The notes under the pieces are model-generated. The model saw only the letters and a list, made by a program, of their open reading frames with translations, was not told the origin of the DNA and did not search any database. A DNA stretch of 11,049 nt, taken from an uncultured Solobacterium sp. Lineage in GTDB: Bacteria > Bacillota_I > Bacilli_A > Erysipelotrichales > Erysipelotrichaceae. Positions 1 to 6,761 of the stretch are shown here, one piece after another (position 1 is the stretch's first letter; each line of letters begins with the position of its first letter). The stretch covers positions 1 through 11,049 of the forward strand of contig CALHUY010000078.1 in the NCBI GenBank assembly GCA_938039295.1, read 5' to 3'. A program made the translations under genes and the position numbers.

Positions 1-604
1 TGCGTCATTTTCAGTGTCGGATATTCCAGTGTATACATCATCACCATATGTAGAAGTGAATCATAATATTCCATTCTTTAGAGAAGAAGAATTAAAGAGC
101 GATGAATACGAATCGTATAGTGAATTGGATTATCTTGGTCGCTGTGGACCAGCGATAGCGATGATAGGCATTGATATGATGCCAACGCAGAAGCGTGGGT
201 CGATATCCATGGTAAAACCAACTGGTTGGCATTTAGCCAAGTATGATTTTATTGATGGAAAATATTTATACAATCGTTGTCACTTGATTGCGTATGAATT
301 AAGTGGAGAAAATGCAAATGTGCAGAATCTAATTACGGGTACACGCTATATGAACGTGGTGGGAATGCAGCCGTTTGAAGATAAGACAGCATGGTATATC
401 TTACGCACAGGAAACCATGTGTTGTATCGATGTACACCTGTCTTTGAAGGGGATAATCTAGTGGTAACAGGTGTGTTAATTGAAGCGCGTTCTATAGAGG
501 ATGGTGGAGAAGGTATCTGCTTCAATGTGTTCTGTTATAACGTACAACCAAATATAAAAATCGATTATCATACAGGTGATCATCAATTGATTATGCAGAA
601 TTAA
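1..604 (+). CDS. DNA/RNA non-specific endonuclease, 5' end outside window
   Basis: The reading frame is open from base 2 to the TAA at 602-604, so the gene enters from the left edge. A GTG at 14 could be read as a start, but no ribosome binding site precedes it, and the sequence before and after it reads as one continuous protein; residues below count from that GTG. The family hydrolyses DNA and RNA with a metal-dependent beta-beta-alpha-metal active site. The expected core is visible: NRCHLIAYEL at 87-96, with His90 as the probable general base (the family's DRGH position), then NLITGTRYMNVVGMQPFE at 105-122, with Asn114 as the probable metal ligand. The C-terminal GEGICFNVFCYNVQP segment (166-179) also resembles Firmicutes members. 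Many relatives are secreted or membrane anchored and work in nucleic-acid scavenging or DNA uptake; any signal peptide here would lie outside the window. Family assignment is firm, biological role unknown. Confidence 0.88.
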   Translation, partial: ASFSVSDIPVYTSSPYVEVNHNIPFFREEELKSDEYESYSELDYLGRCGPAIAMIGIDMMPTQKRGSISMVKPTGWHLAKYDFIDGKYLYNRCHLIAYELSGENANVQNLITGTRYMNVVGMQPFEDKTAWYILRTGNHVLYRCTPVFEGDNLVVTGVLIEARSIEDGGEGICFNVFCYNVQPNIKIDYHTGDHQLIMQN

Positions 605-647
605 TTTATGTAAAAAGAATAAATGGATACCAAAAATAGTGAGAATT

Positions 648-660
648 ATGTATAATACAT
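648..660 (+). promoter_or_regulatory. Candidate -10 region of the lipoprotein gene inside a palindrome
   Basis: TATAAT at 651-656 is a perfect -10 hexamer 26 bp before the preferred start of the lipoprotein gene. It lies within the 13-bp palindrome ATGTATAATACAT, two 6-bp arms around one A. I see no good -35 at 16-18 bp; TGGATA at 624-629 is too far away. The promoter call is moderate. Any operator role for the palindrome is speculation. Confidence 0.45.
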
Positions 661-666
661 TTGACT

Positions 667-673
667 AAAGGAG
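667..673 (+). promoter_or_regulatory. Ribosome binding site that decides the lipoprotein start
   Basis: AAAGGAG ends 3 nt before the ATG at 677 but 9 nt before the in-frame ATG at 683. The normal spacing of about 5-10 nt favours 683, which also gives a signal peptide starting MKLVK. Confidence 0.65.
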
Positions 674-682
674 AAAATGAAC

Positions 683-1021
683 ATGAAATTAGTTAAGAGC
701 ATTTTAGCAGCAGCTACAATCCTTTCATTAGCAGGTTGCGGATCAAAGGCTATTTACAAGGCCGGTACATATGAAGCAACAGCTGAAGGACGTAATGGCG
801 ACGTTACAGTTGCAGTTACAGTTTCTGATTCAAAGATTGAAAAGGTAGAAGTTAAAGACCACAAAGAAACAGCTGGTATCGCTGATGGCGCTTTAGAAGA
901 AGTTCCAGCAGCTATCGTTAAGCAGAACAAGGCTGAAGTAGATACAGTTTCTGGTGCTACAATTACTTCTAACGCAATCATTACAGCAACTAAGGAAGCT
1001 TTAAAGAAGGCAGCTAAGTAA
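683..1021 (+). CDS. FMN-binding-domain lipoprotein (probable ApbE-flavinylated electron carrier)
   Basis: This is a 112-residue secreted lipoprotein. I start it at the ATG at 683 because the GGAG at 670-673 is correctly spaced for it; starting at 677 adds Met-Asn. Counting from 683, the signal peptide is residues 1-18 and the lipobox is LAGC with Cys19 as the lipidated residue, so the mature protein should sit on the outer face of the membrane. The rest is essentially one FMN_bind domain (about 26-110) with internal GTYEATAEG and the motif DTVSGAT at 87-93. This fits the D-x-x-S/T-G-A-T sequence to which ApbE flavin transferases covalently attach FMN, here on Thr93. Related domains occur in NqrC/RnfG and in the Listeria extracellular electron transfer lipoprotein PplA. 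No ApbE, fumarate-reductase-like or NADH dehydrogenase gene is next to it, so the redox partner is unknown. It is monocistronic, with its own terminator. Fold and motif are clear; the electron-carrier role is inferred. Confidence 0.85.
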   Translation: MKLVKSILAAATILSLAGCGSKAIYKAGTYEATAEGRNGDVTVAVTVSDSKIEKVEVKDHKETAGIADGALEEVPAAIVKQNKAEVDTVSGATITSNAIITATKEALKKAAK

Positions 1022-1023
1022 TT

Positions 1024-1052
1024 AAAAAGAGGGCAATATGCCTTCTTTTTTT
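1024..1052 (+). terminator. Rho-independent terminator of the lipoprotein gene
   Basis: An 11-bp stem begins 3 nt after the stop codon: AAAAAGAGGGC at 1024-1034 pairs with GCCTTCTTTTT at 1040-1050 (one G-T pair) across the loop AATAT. The run of T continues to 1052. Confidence 0.85.
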
Positions 1053-1124
1053 GTAAAAATAAACAATTTCTCATCAAAAACGTGAAAAACATGCATAAAT
1101 AAACACTTTTTTAAGATTCAAAGG

Positions 1125-1152
1125 TTGAAAATACATAAAAATCAATTACAAT
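1125..1152 (+). promoter_or_regulatory. Sigma-A-type promoter of hup
   Basis: TTGAAA at 1125-1130 and TACAAT at 1147-1152 are separated by 16 bp, each one base from consensus, in an A/T-rich stretch. The predicted transcription start near 1159 leaves a short leader before the hup ATG at 1184. Confidence 0.65.
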
Positions 1153-1183
1153 AAAATTATCAAAATAAAAGGAGGCCATAAGC

Positions 1184-1474
1184 ATGGCAACAGTAAAAGT
1201 CGTTACAAAGAAGACATTAGCAGATGATTTAGCAGAAAAATACGGTTTAACAAAGAAGGCTGCTGGCGAAGCAGTTAATTACGTATTTGATGAAATCGCT
1301 ACAACAATCAAAAAGGGTGGCGAAGTTTCATTAAATGGCTTTGGTAAGTTCACAGTAGTTAAGAAGAAGGCTCGCACTGGTTTAAACCCAGCTACAGGCG
1401 AAAAGATTAAGATCAAGGCTACTAAGGCTCCAAAGTTCAAAGCTAGTAAGACTTTAAAGGACTTAGTTAAGTAA
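1184..1474 (+). CDS. hup: HU-family DNA-binding protein
   Basis: HU is a small basic homodimeric nucleoid protein that bends DNA without strong sequence preference. The 96-residue product is slightly longer than the usual 90-92, with a few extra residues at the N-terminus. The N-terminal helical dimerisation part (about 8-45) is followed by SLNGFGKF (49-56) and the DNA-contacting beta arm, where ARTGLNPATGE (63-73) carries the conserved intercalating proline at 69. The C-terminus APKFKASKTLKDLVK (82-96) is classic. One deviation is Leu67, where many HU proteins have Arg before Asn-Pro. The start is supported by AAAAGGAGG at 1167-1175, 8 nt upstream. The gene stands alone between its own promoter and terminator. 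Identity is very secure. Confidence 0.97.
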   Translation: MATVKVVTKKTLADDLAEKYGLTKKAAGEAVNYVFDEIATTIKKGGEVSLNGFGKFTVVKKKARTGLNPATGEKIKIKATKAPKFKASKTLKDLVK

Positions 1475-1480
1475 TTTAAT

Positions 1481-1503
1481 GAGCGGGATAACCGCTCTTT
1501 TTT
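1481..1503 (+). terminator. Rho-independent terminator of hup
   Basis: A perfect 6-bp GC-rich stem, GAGCGG at 1481-1486 and CCGCTC at 1492-1497, with loop GATAA, is followed by six T at 1498-1503. It lies 6 nt after the hup stop. Confidence 0.9.
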
Positions 1504-1522
1504 AATGTTGAAAGATAAAAGA

Positions 1523-1552
1523 AAAACCTGTGTATTTGATTACACAGGTTTT
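1523..1552 (-). terminator. Terminator of the glgP-ppiB operon, probably bidirectional
   Basis: A perfect 12-bp inverted repeat, AAAACCTGTGTA at 1523-1534 and TACACAGGTTTT at 1541-1552, has a 6-nt loop. It lies just after the stop of the minus-strand isomerase gene and has T-rich sequence on both sides, so it can end the minus-strand operon and back up the hup terminator from the other side. Confidence 0.85.
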
Positions 1553-1557
1553 ATAGT

Positions 1558-2028
1558 TTAAGCGATGTAAGCACGCTTGATAATAACTGGAGTTGTTGGC
1601 TTATCACGGAAGTCTGTTGGAGTATTTGCAATCTCATCAACTACTTCCAAACCTTCTACAACATGTCCAAATGCAGCGTAGTTTCCATCTAAGTGTGGAG
1701 CATCTGCATGCATGATGAAGAACTGGGAACTTGCGGAGTTTGGATCCATTGAACGAGCCATGGAAATAACACCACGAGTATGCTTGATAGGATTGTTAAA
1801 TCCGTTTGAAGCGAACTCACCAACAATGTTTTCCTTGGAACCACCAGTACCATTACCAACAGGGTCACCACCTTGGATCATAAATCCTGGGATAATACGG
1901 TGGAATGATAATCCATCGTAGAAACCTTCACTTACAAGTTTGTTGAAGTTAGCAACTGTCTTTGGTGCAGCTGTTTCATCAAGTTCTAACTTGATGACTT
2001 TGCCATTATTCATTTCAAGTATGATCAT
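1558..2028 (-). CDS. ppiB: Cyclophilin-type peptidyl-prolyl cis-trans isomerase
   Basis: This enzyme catalyses cis-trans isomerisation of Xaa-Pro bonds, assisting protein folding. With 156 residues it is a single cyclophilin domain. No signal peptide is visible, so it should be cytoplasmic. The family blocks are intact: ANFNKLVSEGFYDGLSFHR (26-44) with catalytic Arg44, IPGFMIQGGDP (46-56), SASSQFFI (98-105) and LDGNYAAFGHVVEG (113-126). Tyr117 replaces the Trp that binds cyclosporin in eukaryotic cyclophilins, so drug affinity is probably low. The ribosome binding site AGGAGG (complement of 2034-2039) lies 5 nt before the ATG and overlaps the stop codon of glgP, so the gene is expected to be co-transcribed and translationally coupled with it. 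The symbol follows resemblance to Bacillus PpiB and is less certain than the family. Confidence 0.95.
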   Translation of the reverse strand: MIILEMNNGKVIKLELDETAAPKTVANFNKLVSEGFYDGLSFHRIIPGFMIQGGDPVGNGTGGSKENIVGEFASNGFNNPIKHTRGVISMARSMDPNSASSQFFIMHADAPHLDGNYAAFGHVVEGLEVVDEIANTPTDFRDKPTTPVIIKRAYIA

Positions 2029-2040
2029 GGTAACCTCCTA
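2029..2040 (-). promoter_or_regulatory. Stop/ribosome-binding-site overlap coupling glgP to ppiB
   Basis: Read on the minus strand, TAGGAGGTTACC merges the glgP stop TAG with the AGGAGG of the next gene. Ribosomes finishing glgP end exactly on the initiation site of ppiB, 9 nt from its ATG. This arrangement usually marks one transcript and matched translation. Confidence 0.8.
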
Positions 2041-4296
2041 TTTTAAGTGCCAGATATCGCGGTTATAGTCTAAGATTGTACGATCACTTGAGAAGAATCC
2101 ACTCTTAGCAATATTTACTAAAGACTTCTTCTTCCATGCAAGACGATCTTCGTAGTCAGCTAATACACGGTCCTTCACTCTGCAGTATTCTTCAAGGTCA
2201 AGTAATGTCATGAACCAGTCCTTGTTGATTAAGTTATCACGTAAGTCAGATAGCATCTGCTTGTCGCCTAACTTAATTAGTTCTGGACTTGTGATGAAGT
2301 CTACACATGCATGAATGAGTTTGCTGTTGTTGTAGTAATCAGCTGCGTGGTAACCACTTGTTTCATAGAGCTTGATTACATCGTCGGATGAACGTCCGAA
2401 TGTATAGATGTTATCTTTACCTACTAATTCACCGATTTCAACGTTAGCACCGTCATTTGTACCTAATGTGATAGCACCATTTAACATGAACTTCATGTTA
2501 CCTGTACCGGAAGCTTCCTTAGAAGCTAGAGAAATCTGTTCTGAGATATCACATGCAGGAATAACTGTTTCTGCCTTTGTTACGTTATAGTTTTGTAACA
2601 TAACAACCTTTAGGTATGGACTTACTTCTGGGTCGTTCTTAATTAAGTCTTGTAAGCAAATAATCAAGTGAATGATGTTCTTTGCCATGATGTATGCAGG
2701 TGCTGCTTTTGCACCAAAGATTACGGTAATAGGACGAGCTGGCTTTTGACCTGCCTTGATCTGTAGGTACTTATAGATTACCCACAATGCGTTCATTTGT
2801 TGACGCTTGTACTCATGTAGACGTTTTACTTGGATATCGAAGATAGAGCTTGGATTGATTTCAATTCCTTCTTCCTTCTTAATCATATCCGCAAGACGTA
2901 CTTTGTTTGTGTACTTGATATCATCTAACTGCTGTAGTACTGCTGTATCGTTAATATACTTCAATAAGTCTTCTAACTTACTAGCATCCTTACGCCATGC
3001 ATCACCGATTAATGTATCGATGTAATTTGCAAGATCTGGGTTGCAATGCATGATCCATCTACGGAATGTGATACCGTTTGTCTTGTTGTTAAACTTAGAG
3101 TGGTAAATGTTATAGAATGGCTTTAATTCTTGGTGTTTTAGAATTTCTGTATGAAGTGCTGCTACACCATTGATGGAATTACTGAAATGCATGTCCATTC
3201 TTGCCATGTGTACACGGTGACTATCATCGATGATTGTTAACTCCTTATCACCCTTGAAGGCAATATTTACGGCATAATCTAATCCACCGATAATTGGAAC
3301 AAGCTGTGGTACAACTTCCTGTAGATAATCTAGAGGCCACTTTTCTAGCGCTTCGGCAAGAATTGTGTGGTTTGTGTATGCACATGTATTAGCGACAATA
3401 TCTGCTGCTCTACGGAATGTGATACCTTCATTCATCAATAAACGAATTAATTCAGGAATTACCATAGAAGGGTGGGTATCATTGATTTGGATAGATACAT
3501 ACTTATCTAAATCATTGAGGCTGTGTCCCTTTTCTTTTTCTTCCTTGATAATTAATTGAGCAGCGTTACTTACCATGAAGTACTGTTGGTAAATACGTAA
3601 TAACTGACCATCTTTATCACTATCATCTGGATAGAGGAATAGTGTTAAGTTCTTATCAATATTCTTCTTATCGAACTTTGTACCATCGTGAACGATAGAT
3701 TCATCAACAGTATCTAAGTCAAATAAGTGTAAAGTATTCTTGTTTGTCTTATATCCGATGATATCTAAGTCATACATATGTGAGTAGTATGTCTTTCCAG
3801 CAAGTTCAACTGGGAAAGATACATCTGTATCACGTAATACTGTAGAACCGTATAACCATTCATCTGGAATTTCATGTTGCTTTCTATCTTTGAATTCCTG
3901 GCGGAATAAACCGAGGTGGTAATTTAAACCAATACCATCACCTTGTAAGTTTAATGTAGCGATGGAATCTAAGAAACAAGCAGCCAAACGACCTAGACCA
4001 CCGTTACCAAGTGAAGGTTCTTTTTCAAAACTTTCAACTGTACGGATGGACTTGCCATTCTTAGATAATAACTTTGCTAATTCATCGTATAGACCTAAGT
4101 TAATTAAATTCTTACCTAACTGTTTACCAATGAGGAATTCTGCACTGATGTAGTACAGCTTCTTTTCACCTGTAATCTTCTTAACCTGATCTTGTTTTTC
4201 CTTTACAATAGCAACAATCGCATCATAAAGTTCTTTGTCAGTAGCATTTTTAATCTGCTTTTTCAAGCTTGACTCAAGTTTTTTCTCTAATGTCAT
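2038..4296 (-). CDS. glgP: Glycogen/maltodextrin phosphorylase
   Basis: This is a cytoplasmic PLP enzyme (GT35) that releases glucose-1-phosphate from the non-reducing ends of alpha-1,4-glucans. The start is the ATG at 4294-4296, 6 nt after AAAGGAG (complement of 4303-4309). An in-frame ATG 39 nt further upstream would add a hydrophobic 13-residue tail translated from the ribosome binding site and leader, and is rejected. The product is 752 residues, short against the usual 790-840. Conserved blocks: SLGNGGLGRLAACFLDS (95-111), INDTHPSMVIPELIR (271-285), KTNGITFRRW (405-414), FDIQVKRLHEYKRQ (486-499), and the cofactor motif ASKEASGTGNMKF (591-603), with Lys602 as the PLP-binding lysine. Compaction is noticeable after FRQEF (131-135). 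The divergent malQ supplies linear glucans, so the pair forms a maltodextrin or glycogen breakdown route; no glycogen synthesis genes are in the window. Sequence alone does not separate glycogen from maltodextrin preference. Confidence 0.95.
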   Translation of the reverse strand: MTLEKKLESSLKKQIKNATDKELYDAIVAIVKEKQDQVKKITGEKKLYYISAEFLIGKQLGKNLINLGLYDELAKLLSKNGKSIRTVESFEKEPSLGNGGLGRLAACFLDSIATLNLQGDGIGLNYHLGLFRQEFKDRKQHEIPDEWLYGSTVLRDTDVSFPVELAGKTYYSHMYDLDIIGYKTNKNTLHLFDLDTVDESIVHDGTKFDKKNIDKNLTLFLYPDDSDKDGQLLRIYQQYFMVSNAAQLIIKEEKEKGHSLNDLDKYVSIQINDTHPSMVIPELIRLLMNEGITFRRAADIVANTCAYTNHTILAEALEKWPLDYLQEVVPQLVPIIGGLDYAVNIAFKGDKELTIIDDSHRVHMARMDMHFSNSINGVAALHTEILKHQELKPFYNIYHSKFNNKTNGITFRRWIMHCNPDLANYIDTLIGDAWRKDASKLEDLLKYINDTAVLQQLDDIKYTNKVRLADMIKKEEGIEINPSSIFDIQVKRLHEYKRQQMNALWVIYKYLQIKAGQKPARPITVIFGAKAAPAYIMAKNIIHLIICLQDLIKNDPEVSPYLKVVMLQNYNVTKAETVIPACDISEQISLASKEASGTGNMKFMLNGAITLGTNDGANVEIGELVGKDNIYTFGRSSDDVIKLYETSGYHAADYYNNSKLIHACVDFITSPELIKLGDKQMLSDLRDNLINKDWFMTLLDLEEYCRVKDRVLADYEDRLAWKKKSLVNIAKSGFFSSDRTILDYNRDIWHLK

Positions 4297-4334
4297 GAGT
4301 ATCTCCTTTATCAAAATAATTAAGATCATAGTCA

Positions 4335-4362
4335 ACTATACCATAAATGAGAAAAAAGTGAA
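4335..4362 (-). promoter_or_regulatory. Candidate glgP promoter (minus strand)
   Basis: On the minus strand, TATAGT (complement of 4335-4340) is preceded by TGG, giving an extended -10 (TGnTATAGT). TTCACT (complement of 4357-4362) lies 16 bp upstream as a weak -35. Transcription would start near 4328, leaving a leader of about 30 nt to the ATG. The -35 lies in the left arm of the inverted repeat at 4356-4374. Confidence 0.55.
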
Positions 4363-4374
4363 TTCCATTCACTT
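4356..4374. promoter_or_regulatory. Operator-like inverted repeat between glgP and malQ
   Basis: AAGTGAAT (4356-4363) and ATTCACTT (4367-4374) form perfect 8-bp arms around TCC. The left arm overlaps the candidate glgP -35; the right arm touches a TTGACA on the plus strand at 4373-4378. It has no T-tract and lies upstream of both genes, so an operator for a dimeric repressor or activator is more likely than a terminator. The binding protein is unknown, and the repeat lacks the central CG of typical LacI-family sites. Confidence 0.5.
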
Positions 4375-4378
4375 GACA

Positions 4379-4407
4379 TGGAAAAATATTACATCATGGG
4401 TTAATAT
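4379..4407 (+). promoter_or_regulatory. Weak candidate malQ promoter
   Basis: TGGAAA at 4379-4384 and TAATAT at 4402-4407 are 17 bp apart, each matching consensus at four of six bases. A perfect TTGACA at 4373-4378 lies just upstream, but the sequence 17 bp after it is ATGGGT, a poor -10. Such a weak promoter would fit need for an activator at the nearby inverted repeat. Exact position is uncertain. Confidence 0.3.
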
Positions 4408-4428
4408 TTAAACTGAAAGCGGAGTAAA

Positions 4429-5892
4429 ATGAATAGTAATATGAGAAAAGCAGGAATTTTAATGCCAGTCGCATCTCTGCCTGGCCGCCACGGTTGTGGT
4501 ACATTTGGAAAAGAAGCATATGATTTTGTAAAGATGATGCACCAGTCGGGTCTGGGCATCTGGCAGTTATTGCCATTAAACCCTTTAGGATATGGAAATT
4601 CACCTTATCAGCCGTATTCATCTTATGCGGTTGATGAGCTCTATATATCATTAGATGTATTAGCACAACAAGGTTTGTTAGAGAAGGTGCCTTCCTATCA
4701 TCGTAACGATGATGTAATTCAGTATGAGAAAGTTCGCCAGTACCATGACAAGTACTTGCGTCTTGCCTATCAGAAGTTTGAAAAGGATGAGGCATACGAA
4801 TCCTTTATCAAAAAACCTTGGGTAAAAGAATATGCAATCTTTAAGACTTTTAAAGTTGTGAATCACTTAAGACCTTGGATTGAATGGGACAGTGAACAGA
4901 AAGATTATCCTATCAATCAGAAATTAGATTTATCAAAGTATGATGATGAAATTGCATACCAGATGTTCTTGCAGTTTGTGTTGTACCAACAGTGGCATGC
5001 ACTTAAAAAGTATGCAAATAGTTTAGGTATTCAGATGGTGGGTGATATCCCATTCTATGTAGGACTAGATTCTGCTGATGTTTGGGCACACCGTGAAAAC
5101 TTCTTATTAGATCAAGATGGTAGACCAACGTTTATCGCTGGTGTTCCACCAGATTACTTCTCAGCGACAGGACAAAGATGGGGTAATCCTATCTATGACT
5201 GGGACTTTATGAAGAAGGATAAGTTCACATTCTGGATTGATCGTATGTCCTATATGGGAGAGTTGTTCGACGTTGTTAGAGTCGATCACTTCCGTGCCTT
5301 TGATACATATTGGAAGATTCCAGCAGATTGTCCAACTGCGATTGAAGGTGAGTGGATTGAAGCACCAGGATATGAGTTGTTTGATGCATTATTCAAACAA
5401 TATCCTAACCTTACTATCGTTGCGGAAGATTTAGGGGATTTACGCCCAGAAGTATTGGAATTAAGAGATCACTATCAGTTTAGAGGTATGCGTATTGTTC
5501 AATTTACATTTGACCCTGAGGGCATGAAAGAAGATAAAACGCATCTTCTGGTATATACTGGGACTCATGACAACGATACGACATATTCATGGTACTGCCA
5601 GCAACCTGCTTCTTTAAGAAGAAAGATGCGTCAATACCTATGGAAACACGGATATCGCAAGCATAGCTTTGTCGATGATGTGATTGACTATTCGTTGGAT
5701 AGTAATGCGGACATGGTAATTATTCCGATGTCAGACTGGATCCATGCTGGAAGCCAAGCACGCTTAAACATGCCTGGTAGCGTAGGTGCTCCAAACTGGA
5801 TGTGGCGAATGAAAGATTTACGCGCATTTGCGAAACGTATCAAACAAATTAAGTCAGACTTAGTGCGAGCTGATCGTATCAATCACGACTAA
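4429..5892 (+). CDS. malQ: 4-alpha-glucanotransferase (amylomaltase)
   Basis: This cytoplasmic GH77 enzyme transfers alpha-1,4-glucan segments between maltodextrins, turning short maltooligosaccharides into longer chains that phosphorylase can use, plus glucose. The 487-residue length is normal. Motifs in order: RKAGILMPVASLPG near the N-terminus (6-19), WQLLPLNPLGYGNSPYQPYS (45-64), VGDIPFYVG (204-212), VRVDHFRAF (283-291) with nucleophile Asp286, VAEDLG (331-336) with acid/base Glu333, and GTHDND (378-383) with the third catalytic Asp381. The start at 4429 has GGAG 4 nt upstream, slightly close; the next in-frame ATG at 4441 would be 16 nt away and is less likely. It is divergent from glgP, with which it forms a functional pair, and is the first gene of a tight cluster with uppP (14-bp gap). 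Confidence 0.96.
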   Translation: MNSNMRKAGILMPVASLPGRHGCGTFGKEAYDFVKMMHQSGLGIWQLLPLNPLGYGNSPYQPYSSYAVDELYISLDVLAQQGLLEKVPSYHRNDDVIQYEKVRQYHDKYLRLAYQKFEKDEAYESFIKKPWVKEYAIFKTFKVVNHLRPWIEWDSEQKDYPINQKLDLSKYDDEIAYQMFLQFVLYQQWHALKKYANSLGIQMVGDIPFYVGLDSADVWAHRENFLLDQDGRPTFIAGVPPDYFSATGQRWGNPIYDWDFMKKDKFTFWIDRMSYMGELFDVVRVDHFRAFDTYWKIPADCPTAIEGEWIEAPGYELFDALFKQYPNLTIVAEDLGDLRPEVLELRDHYQFRGMRIVQFTFDPEGMKEDKTHLLVYTGTHDNDTTYSWYCQQPASLRRKMRQYLWKHGYRKHSFVDDVIDYSLDSNADMVIIPMSDWIHAGSQARLNMPGSVGAPNWMWRMKDLRAFAKRIKQIKSDLVRADRINHD

Positions 5893-5906
5893 GAAGGTTA
5901 ACAAAA

Positions 5907-6749
5907 ATGGATATTATCTTAAATATTATTAAATCTGTAATTTTTGGAATTGTACAAGGTGTAACAGAGTTTCTACCTATCAGTTCAACAGGTCATTTAA
6001 TTTTATTACAGACGTTTATGCCTTTGAATGTCTTTGCGGATCCTGAAAAAAATAAAGCCTTCTGGGATGTGTATAAGGTTGTGATTCAGTTCGGTAGTAT
6101 TTTGTCTGTACTGTTGTTGTATTGGAAGCGTTTATGCCCATTCGGCAAAAACGTATCAGAGCCTAAGAAAAAGAATATCTACCACACGTGGCTAATGGTT
6201 GTCGTGGCATCCATTCCATTAGTAGCAGGAATGTTACTGAATGATTGGATTGACAATGTGATGAGTGCACCATATATCATCGGTATTACTTTGATTCTCT
6301 ACGGTATCCTGTTTATCTGGATGGAGAATAGAGAAAAGAAGTTTACGGTTGAACATGTCAGTCAAATCACACCTAAGAAAGCCTTCGGTGTTGGTATGTT
6401 CCAGATTTTAGCTTTGGTTCCAGGAACTAGTCGTTCTGGAAGTACAATCTTTGGTGCAACTTTATTAGGATTTAATCGTGCAACAGCTGCAGAGTTCTCA
6501 TTCTTTATGGCAATTCCAGCAATGTTTGGCGCAAGCCTTTTAAAGATTATCAAAGCTGACTTCTCATTCGGCTTTTGGCCACTGATGATTTTACTTATTG
6601 GTACAGTGGTTTCCTTTATCGTTTCAATTATTGCGATTCGTACCTTAATGAATTACATTCGTAAGAATGACTTCAAGGTATTTGGCATATATCGTATTAT
6701 TCTCGGAATTATCGTCCTGATTCTCTGCATTACACGCTTTATAGCTTAG
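5907..6749 (+). CDS. uppP: Undecaprenyl-diphosphatase (BacA type)
   Basis: This integral membrane phosphatase converts undecaprenyl diphosphate to the monophosphate and so recycles the lipid carrier for peptidoglycan and other wall polymers; high dosage confers bacitracin resistance in several species. At 280 residues it has the usual length. Both active-site signatures are present: QGVTEFLPISSTGHL (17-31), with Glu21 and the SSTGH segment, and ALVPGTSRSGST (169-180), with the PGTSRSG loop. About eight hydrophobic segments can be seen, as expected. The ATG at 5907 has AGAAGG at 5892-5897 upstream. The gene begins 14 bp after malQ and ends 12 bp before the CcdA-thioredoxin gene, all on the same strand without a terminator between them, so co-transcription is likely. 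No link between its function and glucan metabolism is obvious. Confidence 0.96.
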   Translation: MDIILNIIKSVIFGIVQGVTEFLPISSTGHLILLQTFMPLNVFADPEKNKAFWDVYKVVIQFGSILSVLLLYWKRLCPFGKNVSEPKKKNIYHTWLMVVVASIPLVAGMLLNDWIDNVMSAPYIIGITLILYGILFIWMENREKKFTVEHVSQITPKKAFGVGMFQILALVPGTSRSGSTIFGATLLGFNRATAAEFSFFMAIPAMFGASLLKIIKADFSFGFWPLMILLIGTVVSFIVSIIAIRTLMNYIRKNDFKVFGIYRIILGIIVLILCITRFIA

Positions 6750-6761
6750 AACGGCGGTATT

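Noticed and set aside
14..16. GTG at 14 as the true start of the nuclease gene
   Set aside because: The frame is open to the window edge and no ribosome binding site precedes it; the protein lacks the leader expected of the family, so the start probably lies outside.
754..1092. 112-codon open frame on the minus strand over the lipoprotein gene
   Set aside because: It is the antisense shadow of the FMN-binding lipoprotein and would read through its terminator.
4294..4335. Longer glgP reading frame starting at an ATG at 4335
   Set aside because: The extra 13 residues would be translated from the promoter, leader and ribosome binding site, and are hydrophobic and unlike the family. AAAGGAG is correctly placed for the ATG at 4296.
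4394..4795. 133-codon open frame on the minus strand over the malQ start
   Set aside because: It lies opposite a well-supported malQ, has no domain I recognise and no ribosome binding site.
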